Part shown: positions 5,031 to 12,400 of the stretch, piece after piece | How the letters are laid out: each line of letters starts with the position of its first letter | Numbering within the stretch: position 1 is the stretch's first letter | Source of the DNA: a virus | Virus record (IMG/VR): IMGVR_UViG_3300030329_002386 | Location: 1-22,279 of that record | Strand: one strand, 5' to 3' | Length of the DNA stretch: 22,279 nucleotides | Program-made: the position numbers and the translations under genes | The notes under the pieces: model-generated | What the model was told of the DNA's origin: nothing | What the model saw: only the letters and a program-made list of their open reading frames with translations | Databases searched by the model: none

Positions 5031-5053
5031 AGACTTAGAAGAAAGGAAAAGAA

Positions 5054-5407
5054 ATGAATAATGTAATAAGTAAAATAGAAAAACAATATCCACAATGTAC
5101 TACTGAACTTTTGGATAATTTTGACAGAGCTTACCAGCTTTGGTGTAAGAAACAAGATGATTATGGGGATGGCAACATCAAATTAGGATTAGATATTTCC
5201 TCCTCCTCAAACAAAGCCCTATCGCAACTTGGTGTTGTCATTCGCATGAACGATAAAATTCAAAGACTACTTAATATCCACAAGAAAAATATGTTCCATA
5301 ATGAAGATATGAGCGTATCTGATGAATCTATAGAAGATACTTGCATTGATTTGATGAACTATGCGAATATGTTACTTGCTTTATCTAAAGATAAGTGGGG
5401 TAAGTGA
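5054..5407 (+). CDS. DUF1599-type protein (possible nucleotide-metabolism role)
   Basis: 117 residues from ATG 5054 behind AAAGGAAAAGAA. Recognised by the order of motifs: FDRAYQLWCKKQDDYGDGN (23-41), LGVVIRMNDKIQRLLN (59-74, with the invariant R..DKIQRL), and ESIEDTCIDLMNYANMLL (91-108). This matches DUF1599, an all-helical phage family linked in comparative genomics to modified-nucleotide metabolism and resembling MazG-type helical folds. The acidic ExxxD residues could bind metal and nucleotide. Enzymatic activity has not to my knowledge been fixed. It is coupled by GTGA to the nuclease that follows. Confidence 0.75.
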   Translation: MNNVISKIEKQYPQCTTELLDNFDRAYQLWCKKQDDYGDGNIKLGLDISSSSNKALSQLGVVIRMNDKIQRLLNIHKKNMFHNEDMSVSDESIEDTCIDLMNYANMLLALSKDKWGK

Positions 5408-5835
5408 GCTTTAGGGAAGATTTAGAGGAAGGCAAAGAATACGAAAACTATATTTTAAATATAGTGCAAAAGAAGTACCCCCAAGCAAAGATAATAGACG
5501 GATATTTTAAAGAGTACGATATAATAATTCCAGAGAACAATAAAGCCATAGAGGTTAAATCTGATATTGATATGTGGGTAAGGACTGGTAATATAGCTAT
5601 TGAAGTGAGAAATAGGGGGGAATTGTCTGGTTTATCTGTAACAAAAGCAGACTACTGGTGTCATGTACTGGTAGAGTGTGGAAAAATTAAAAATACCTTA
5701 GTATTCGAGGTAAAAGAACTAAAAGAAATAGTTAAAGATTTTTTAAATAAAAAGAAAGCTAGAATGGTTATGGGTGGAGACGATGACTTAGCGCAACTCG
5801 TACTGCTGCCATTAACTGAATTGAGGGAATTATAA
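5404..5835 (+). CDS. PD-(D/E)XK endonuclease-like protein (GTG start)
   Basis: 143 residues from GTG 5404, which overlaps the upstream TGA (GTGA). The nuclease core is EYDIIIP (Asp39), IEVKSD (Glu50, Lys52), giving the D-(x)n-ExK signature, followed by the tail SGLSVTKADYWCHVLV (75-90), a helix typical of phage resolvase/endonuclease-like members that position DNA. The C-terminal helix (KKKARMVMGGDDDLAQLVLLP) is extra. Likely cuts branched or nicked DNA, or degrades host DNA. It joins the next gene by TAATG and is one of three PD-(D/E)XK proteins in this module. Confidence 0.75.
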   Translation: MSFREDLEEGKEYENYILNIVQKKYPQAKIIDGYFKEYDIIIPENNKAIEVKSDIDMWVRTGNIAIEVRNRGELSGLSVTKADYWCHVLVECGKIKNTLVFEVKELKEIVKDFLNKKKARMVMGGDDDLAQLVLLPLTELREL

Positions 5836-6008
5836 TGAATTGTTGGCATTGCAATACAGAGTTAATCTGGGGTGGAGACCATGATTATGAAGATTATGAT
5901 ATGGAAGGTGAAGGCATAGTAAGTAATTTAAGCTGTAGTAATTGTAATTGTTTTGTATTAGTTTATTTACCAATAGGAGAAAACCATGAGCCATCCGTCA
6001 AAAATTAA
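5835..6008 (+). CDS. Small phage zinc-ribbon protein (CWHC...)
   Basis: 57 residues from ATG 5835, sharing a base with the upstream stop (TAATG). The sequence starts MNCWHCNTELIWGGDHDYED and later has LSCSNCNCFVLVY: CxxC (Cys3, Cys6) and CxxC (Cys34, Cys37) plus Cys39, a four-cysteine zinc ribbon. I recognise the CWHC-ELIWGGDHD-E layout as a widespread short phage protein without known function. It overlaps the next nuclease gene by 23 bp, so it may work with the resolvase-type nucleases on either side. Confidence 0.7.
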   Translation: MNCWHCNTELIWGGDHDYEDYDMEGEGIVSNLSCSNCNCFVLVYLPIGENHEPSVKN

Positions 6009-6366
6009 GGGCAACAAATTTGAAAGAGACTGTTGCAAAAAAGCAGAATTATTTGAAATCCCATCTAAAAGAGCTTGGGGTAGTGATGGAAGGTCTATGG
6101 GATTAAACCCAGAGGTTGATATGGTTATCGGAGATAAAAAGTACAATGACGAAACGCACATACAATGCAAGATTAGAAAGCGATTACCAGAGTATATATT
6201 TCCAAAAGATGATGCTATAGATTGTCAGCTTATTAGAGAGGATAGAGGCGAAGCCTACATAGTTATTAGGTATGACGATTACCTTGCGGATATGCGCCGA
6301 TTAAGGCAATTAAAAGACCAACTAGACGCTTACCAAGTCTCTACAAACGAAAACGTCACAGAATAG
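5986..6366 (+). CDS. Hjc-like PD-(D/E)XK resolvase/nuclease
   Basis: 126 residues from ATG 5986 with AATAGGAGAAAA upstream. Layout follows archaeal Hjc-like and phage resolvases: KGNKFERDCCKK (Glu13), KRAWGSDGRSMGL (28-40), EVDMVIG (Asp45), HIQCKIRK (Gln60, Lys62; Gln in place of the usual Glu, as in many members), then a C-terminal helix. Expected role: resolving branched replication/recombination intermediates or trimming DNA before packaging. It is the last plus-strand gene and its 3' end overlaps the end of the convergent tail gene by 37 bp, with no obvious terminator between. Confidence 0.75.
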   Translation: MSHPSKIKGNKFERDCCKKAELFEIPSKRAWGSDGRSMGLNPEVDMVIGDKKYNDETHIQCKIRKRLPEYIFPKDDAIDCQLIREDRGEAYIVIRYDDYLADMRRLRQLKDQLDAYQVSTNENVTE

Positions 6367-7538
6367 ACCCCAGGGGCAACTTGTTTTATTGTAGAATTTG
6401 ATTTACTTAATCTACAAATCACAAAATCTTTTTTTGTATTATCTGGTTGAAAAATAAATGGTATTTGCCCACCTAAAGTATAATTTAAAAAACTAGAAAC
6501 TATACTTTCATCTTCATCAAAGGTAAAGCCTGAATTAGAGCCTTCTGTTATAGGTTCATAATCACCACTTAAATTTTTATAAAAGTTTTTAGGGAACATA
6601 TCAGTTTTGTCTATATAGCTAAATGTCACAGTAAAACTTCTTCTTCCAGTTCTTCTTGTTGCCTTATTGTCTTCATAGTTTACTGCATAAGCTAAATCTA
6701 AATCCATATCTTGATATGACTGTAGGTCTATATTAGTCCAAGGGGCAAAATCTCCCCAGTTTGGAGACTGATAATAATCAATTTGTGTCATTTCGTCCCC
6801 AGAAATTGTCTTGTTTGATTTTATCCCAGAATAGTCAAATGTTTGACTTACATTCAAATCTGCATTTTGTGGAAAATCAAAATATCTCCCAACTGTCGCC
6901 GAGCCTATCCTTAATTCCTCTCCTTGTAAAAATGTCCCTTCATTTGTACCGTCTGGGTATTTAATAAGCGAGCTAAATACCAATTTTATCTTGTCAGCGT
7001 TCCCATATTGAAATCCTGATATAGTAGACAACTCTCCATCATCTTCAAACTCTCTCCCTGACCAAGCACCCGTTGAATATAAAGTAGAGCCCAAATCTAG
7101 GAACTTTCTCGCTCCTAGAATATCGCTGTAGTCCGACATGTAATTAGCTAATTGGGATTCATTGTGGTTCTCTGTTTTAAAATGCGTATCTCTAGTTGTT
7201 CCACCTATTCCAATTTCTCCAAAATTGTGATTTAAAATTCCACCATAATTTATAGTAGAAATAAATTGCTGCACCTGCCTAGGCTTATTTGTTTCTTGGT
7301 AGTAATTTAGATTAACTCCAAACGCTATCCATTTTACGTCACTACCCACAACTACCCCAGCTGAAACTTTAGATGGATTAAAATCCCATGCGTCCATAGG
7401 GTTAAAACTTGCATCAAAACTTAATACGCCTGGGCTTGTATAACTGTCAACTAACCCTACAGCCTTTAGGTACTGCACATAATCTACATAAACCCTTGGT
7501 TTTGCTACCTTTCCATAAGAATCTATCGACAAAGACAT
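6330..7538 (-). CDS. Distal tail protein B (paralogue without carbohydrate-binding module)
   Basis: 402 residues from ATG 7538, ribosome binding site AAGGAG. It is paralogous to the gene immediately upstream: both start with SYG-V--PR-(Y/F)VDY-QY-KAVG, share GRY(F/Y)DFP--(A/P)DL-V, then WGD(F/Y)(A/S)PW-NIDL, TG(R/K)R-F----SY-DK---FP-NF and the C-terminal GGQIPFIFQPDN. As the last virion genes after the tail hub, both probably form tail-tip or side-fibre structures at the host contact. Family unknown. It ends convergently with the resolvase gene. Confidence 0.75.
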   Translation of the reverse strand: MSLSIDSYGKVAKPRVYVDYVQYLKAVGLVDSYTSPGVLSFDASFNPMDAWDFNPSKVSAGVVVGSDVKWIAFGVNLNYYQETNKPRQVQQFISTINYGGILNHNFGEIGIGGTTRDTHFKTENHNESQLANYMSDYSDILGARKFLDLGSTLYSTGAWSGREFEDDGELSTISGFQYGNADKIKLVFSSLIKYPDGTNEGTFLQGEELRIGSATVGRYFDFPQNADLNVSQTFDYSGIKSNKTISGDEMTQIDYYQSPNWGDFAPWTNIDLQSYQDMDLDLAYAVNYEDNKATRRTGRRSFTVTFSYIDKTDMFPKNFYKNLSGDYEPITEGSNSGFTFDEDESIVSSFLNYTLGGQIPFIFQPDNTKKDFVICRLSKSNSTIKQVAPGVYSVTFSFVETW

Positions 7539-7539
7539 C

Positions 7540-9054
7540 TTATATCTCCTTAAATTTCATTGAAATCGAATAGACTCCATTTGCTTCTTGGTTTATTTTC
7601 AAAGACGGCTTATCTAATTTACAAATTGCAAACTCTGCGATTTCATTATCTGGTTGGAATATAAAAGGTATCTGTCCGCCCATAGTAAATGTAAGAAAGT
7701 TTCCAATAATATTATCTTTATGTGTACCAGTATTGCTATCAGTCCAAGACCCTGCTGGTGTTATAACTTTTTTTACGCTAACATTATCTATAGTGCCAGC
7801 AAAACTACTATTTGCTGTGAATTTAAAACTTTGATTGTACGCAAATGCAGAGCGATTCTCAGCGTAATATATTTTTTTAAGCTTCACTCCTCCAGTGCTT
7901 TCTATGAGCTCGCCACCCGTTCCTCCAGTTTCTACGTATTGTGAGCCTAACCTAAATTGAATAGTACCCGCCGTTGATGTTATATCAAACTCAATTTTAA
8001 ATGTTTCCCCAATTTCTGCGACATTTTCTTGAGATACGGCTGTGGTTATTAGTTGACTCCCATCAATGGTGGCATTTCCACCAGAAAGATTCCAATCAGT
8101 CCATCCGCTTCCGCTAGGACCTAGTTCATTCCAGTAAGATGTACCATCTGCAAATGTCCCATTTTGTATCAAATTGTCGCTCAATTCTTCAGATGAGCCA
8201 TACTCAAGAGCCATATTGCCATTAAAATTCATAGGAAAAATATTTTCTTTATCTAGGTATGAATATTTTATATCAAAGGTTCTCTTGCCTGTTCTTGAAA
8301 TAGAACTATAATCTTCATCTCCGCCTTCATTCAGGTCTATGTTAACCCAAGGAGAGTAGTCTCCCCATTTTTTAGGTTTGGTGTAGCTATAGCTTCTTAA
8401 ATCACTTCCACCTGAAGTTCGGACTGTTTTTATGCCTTCATGCCTATAAGATATTTTTACGTCCAAGTCTGGAGAATATGGAAAATCATAGTATCTTCCA
8501 GATGAAAATGCTCCTATTTTTATAACTTGACCAACATTCCAGTCTACACCTTCATTTCCTCGATTTATTTTGAAACCCAATCTATCAAAATATTTCATAT
8601 CTCCCAAGTCATAATTATTACTAACAAAGCTATTTATTTTCCATATATTCGTACCCACATTTTGTCTAGCTGTGCTACGACCTAAAATACCACTTTGACT
8701 CGCATATCCTTCTTGTACTTTTGATTCAACATATCTTTCAGGGTCAATAGTTGATATATTGTGACCTAATAATGCTCCATAGTTCGCAGTAGATAATAAA
8801 TGTCTAAATTGTAGATTATCATAATCTGAATCAGAAAATATTTTAGCATAAGCTCCAAAACTACCATCAGATTGAGATGTAATTTCAAATGTCGCAACAT
8901 TTGATGGATTCATATCCCATAGGGCTTCAGGATTCGTTGACAATGATATATGATTGTAATGTAATTTTTCAAATATACCGACAGCTTTTCCATACTGGAT
9001 GTAATCTACAAAGATTCTCGGAGTTCCGACTGAACCATAACTACTTTCGGACAT
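7540..9054 (-). CDS. Distal tail protein A with inserted carbohydrate-binding module
   Basis: 504 residues from ATG 9054, overlapping the upstream gene by 14 bp. Residues 1-290 and 431-504 align with the paralogue at 6330-7538 (VDYIQYGKAVGI, GRYYDFPYSPDLDV, WGDYSPWVNIDL, GGQIPFIFQPDN). The extra ~137 residues (294-430) look like a CenC/CBM4_9-type carbohydrate-binding module: N-terminal NLIQNGTFADGTSYWNE, an internal beta-rich stretch with ITSTAGTIQFRLG, and the closing TIDNVSVKKV. I infer a tail-tip protein that adds glycan binding to a shared virion scaffold. The scaffold itself matches no family I can name. Confidence 0.8.
   Translation of the reverse strand: MSESSYGSVGTPRIFVDYIQYGKAVGIFEKLHYNHISLSTNPEALWDMNPSNVATFEITSQSDGSFGAYAKIFSDSDYDNLQFRHLLSTANYGALLGHNISTIDPERYVESKVQEGYASQSGILGRSTARQNVGTNIWKINSFVSNNYDLGDMKYFDRLGFKINRGNEGVDWNVGQVIKIGAFSSGRYYDFPYSPDLDVKISYRHEGIKTVRTSGGSDLRSYSYTKPKKWGDYSPWVNIDLNEGGDEDYSSISRTGKRTFDIKYSYLDKENIFPMNFNGNMALEYGSSEELSDNLIQNGTFADGTSYWNELGPSGSGWTDWNLSGGNATIDGSQLITTAVSQENVAEIGETFKIEFDITSTAGTIQFRLGSQYVETGGTGGELIESTGGVKLKKIYYAENRSAFAYNQSFKFTANSSFAGTIDNVSVKKVITPAGSWTDSNTGTHKDNIIGNFLTFTMGGQIPFIFQPDNEIAEFAICKLDKPSLKINQEANGVYSISMKFKEI
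7765..8175 (-). other. Carbohydrate-binding module inserted in tail protein A
   Basis: Codons for residues 294-430. The NG-F----YW start, two beta-strand blocks and the ending IDNVSV are the hallmark of CBM4_9/CBM6-type jelly-roll modules, in which the I-(D/N)-(N/D)-V-x-(V/L) strand closes the fold. The sibling gene has only a short linker (EGSNSGFTFDEDESIV) at the same point, so this is an in-frame gain in one copy or a loss in the other. The ligand cannot be read from sequence. Confidence 0.65.
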
Positions 9055-9493
9055 TTTTAACCCTTATTATTTCTTTATTTTTATCATTTAGTTTTATCTC
9101 TTTACCCATCCTAGTATACTTTAATTCCGTTTTTTGTATTTTTTTATATTTATTTGTTTTATTAAAATCTTCATATTTTGTATCTGAGACGCTCCATTTC
9201 GATTTAGATATTTTAAAGTCATCCATCATTCGACTTACTAAATGCTGCCTTATCTCATCCCCATTTTCATCATAAGCTTTAAATGTTATTATTTTAAAGT
9301 CTCCCTCGTATGTCATTAACTCTTCTTCTGGTGGGGACATAAACACAATTAACATCCTTTTACCATTTATCCCGCAAACTGTATTACCATGAACCTCGCC
9401 AGAAAACACACCCTTATACTTTATATCAAGCACTACAATATTATCTTTAACTGAATCTAGGTTAACCTTATTATGTGTCTGTATTATTTTCAT
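9041..9493 (-). CDS. Tail-associated hypothetical protein
   Basis: 150 residues from ATG 9493, one base after the stop of the tail-hub gene, with AAGGAT as ribosome binding site. The N-terminal half looks beta-rich (NIVVLDIKYKGVFSGEVHG, KRMLIVFMSPPEEEL) and the C-terminal 60 residues are very lysine-rich. No signal peptide or membrane segment. Placed between the hub and the two distal tail proteins, it is probably a minor tail or baseplate-assembly protein, but nothing more specific can be said. It overlaps the next gene by 14 bp. Confidence 0.6.
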   Translation of the reverse strand: MKIIQTHNKVNLDSVKDNIVVLDIKYKGVFSGEVHGNTVCGINGKRMLIVFMSPPEEELMTYEGDFKIITFKAYDENGDEIRQHLVSRMMDDFKISKSKWSVSDTKYEDFNKTNKYKKIQKTELKYTRMGKEIKLNDKNKEIIRVKNVRK

Positions 9494-9494
9494 A

Positions 9495-12400
9495 TTATCC
9501 TTCTAGTACCAATGTTACCATGCCAACCACATCGAGTATATCAATCAGTCCATCTTGATTAAAATCTGCATTGATTACACTTTGTTCATCGAAACCATTC
9601 TCGACTGTTATTAACAGATTTCCTAGTACGTGCTGAACTATTTTTATAATATCTTGCACATTAACATCTCCGCTAAGGTCTACGTCACCAGGTATAAAAG
9701 GGTCTACGATAGATATAACTGTTAGATGTGAAGTATCTTCAGGAGAGACAAGACCATCGTTATCTTCACACCTAGCTGCATGACCAAAAGTTTTTCCAAG
9801 CATTTCTTCTGTTACCGTAAAGGATATTTGTTTTATTTCTCCGTAGCCATCTTCATACCATGTTTCAAGGGAAAAATTAACATCACTATTTTCTTGAAAT
9901 GAGGCAAATCCATCTACAATCGTGTCAGCTCCAAGCATATGGAAGTCCCACCAAGATTCTATAGTTCCACCATCCACATTATCTGTAGTTGCATCACTTC
10001 TTATTATAACAGTGTCCCCAGGAAAAAAAGTGTACCTTTTTGCATCTTCAACGTTAATACCCCATAAGCCCATTGTAACATAATTTTCCACAGTCATGTC
10101 AACCACAGGTCTAGTAGGCGGCGGGGGGTACTCACAAGTACCATTATCTAAGACCGAATCGGGGTTGTAATTTGTTGCTGCGGGGTCAGTGCATCCAAAA
10201 TATCCTTCTGGGAACACACAGGAATCGTCATCATACGTTGCTTCAGGGTTATAATTTGTTGCGGCTGCATTCATGCACCCAGGGACTGGGGGGTCATAGT
10301 CACAACTAGCATCATCTACAGTTGCATCTGCATTATAATTATTTGCAAGTGGGTCTGTGCATCCAGCTATAGTTGGGGTAAAATCAGACGATGTTAGATT
10401 TAATTCATGTAATTGTATTGCTTCTATGGTAACTTCTTTTAAATTCTTACTACAAGAAGTTATCATGTAGATTGGATAAATATATTGATTTATATTGGTG
10501 TGTCCATGGACTAAACTTCTCCCATAGCAATTTGTATCGTTAATATTATCGTCAAACGATATTATATCACCCACTTCTAAATCAGCAGCCTCTAAAAAAG
10601 GTAAAGTTAATTTTAACAATAAGTGCTGATGCTTGTAAAATTCAAACATAAAATCTCTTAGCTCTATAGCTACAGAGTCAGATTGAATGTATGGAGCGTC
10701 TATTTCAAGAAGATAATTATCTTCATCTCCTGGGATTACCCCGTAATAATTTCTATACCTTGTCCTTATAGAATCTCCGCTGTCTTCATTTGCGTCAAGT
10801 GTTATTAATGATGTTCTACGCTCATTTTTATTAGTTAAATAATTATAGCGATAATTTACTAGGCAACCCCCTATACATAAATCCTCCATTTTTGTCTTTG
10901 TGAAACTAAACTTAATTACGTTCTCTGATTTTATTTTTTTATCTACATCCCCACCTTGGGATTTTAAATTTGTATTGTATTGATTTTTTATAGTCCCTAT
11001 TTCAGCCTTTCCATCTCTAGCTCTGTACCTAAAAAATAATCTTGATTGTCTACATATATCTTCTATAATATCTTTAGAGTTTTTAACCTCATTTATAGAA
11101 AAAGCCATACTTGTATTTCTGTCTTCATTTAAGGCATTTAAATACTTGTCTTCATCTATCATGTTATCAGAAACATTCATTTCTGTCTGCATTAAATTTC
11201 TTATAATTTGTGCGGGTTTTTCTATTAATATAGGAGCATTTGGAGTTTCATTTTCCTCTCTCCATCTAACAAAACTAAGTCCGTAACCTGTAAATGTTGT
11301 ATCATCAGTATCTGTTGGGTCAACCCAGTACCCATTAGGATTATTAAAATAATCATTTAGAGTGCTATGTTCCTCCCTCAAAATTTCTGAAATTTCATTT
11401 GGATTTTCTCCGTATATAATCCTACCGTAAACTAATTTAAACCCTTTCATGTAATAAGTTGGGTAAGAATTTTCCTGGGCTACCCCAGCGCTGTAAAATA
11501 ATCCCGAATCAGAAAAATGAACTTTTTTTGCTTTCATATAAAAATCCCATCCCTCTACACCTGTTGCGGTTGGATATGAATCCACTGCATCACCAGCTGG
11601 GCTCTCGCTGGCTGGTAATAAATATGTACGCAGGACACCCGAATTATATTGCACTGGACTAGAATTTACAGATGGTGAGCGCCAGTGCATATTCTCTATC
11701 TCGATGTCATATATATAGCAATCAGACATTTCATCGTAAAGCATTACTTGATAAATATGACCATTTATATTTTTAGTTTTAGCAAGTCCGTCGTGAAGTA
11801 TTGAATGTAATCCTCTTGCGTGCCTATTTTCTCTGTTATACCCAGCTACAGGGTTTCCTTCGCCCCCTAATTCTGCAAATTCTTTAAGGAGAAGAAATAT
11901 ACCTTGGTATATATTATCTAGGTCACCAGGATGAAGAACAGTGATTACACCTTGTATTGTACTTACATTTTCATATTCACCTCCAACTCTACCTTTTGCG
12001 TCTACAAAAAACTCATTAGAGAATACATCCGCCTCAGCCCAAGCTCGCCTCAAACCTAATCCGCCAAGTCCTACAAGTGCATCGTAAAATATATAATCAT
12101 TGTCTTGGTCACCCAAAGAATTAGTATCTGGATAGTGATAGAAAGATATAGCGTTACAATTTAAACCTTGCCAATTCCACTGGTCTTGAGAGCCCCCTTG
12201 AAATTCAGCACGAAATGGCTTGCCCATACCAGCACCACCTCCAGTGGACGCTAGATATTGATAGTCAAAATAGGATTTATATGAATATGCTGCATTGTCA
12301 GAATTATTTTCATGACTTAAGCCTTTGAATGTGAATTCATAAACCGCAGACATTTCAAACTTATCTTTAATTCCATTGGGAAACCAACCATTATTTACGT

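Noticed and set aside
6389-6435. Intrinsic terminator for the plus-strand operon
   Set aside because: TTGTAGA/TCTACAA (6389-6395, 6411-6417) is AT-rich with a 15-base loop, and the T-run begins 11 bases after the stem, too far for a typical terminator. It lies in the coding part of the convergent tail gene.
9495-10364. Chimeric assembly joining a bacterial dockerin gene to a phage gene
   Set aside because: The frame runs unbroken from the hub through repeats and dockerin, the next phage gene starts one base after the stop with its own ribosome binding site, and base composition does not shift at the join.
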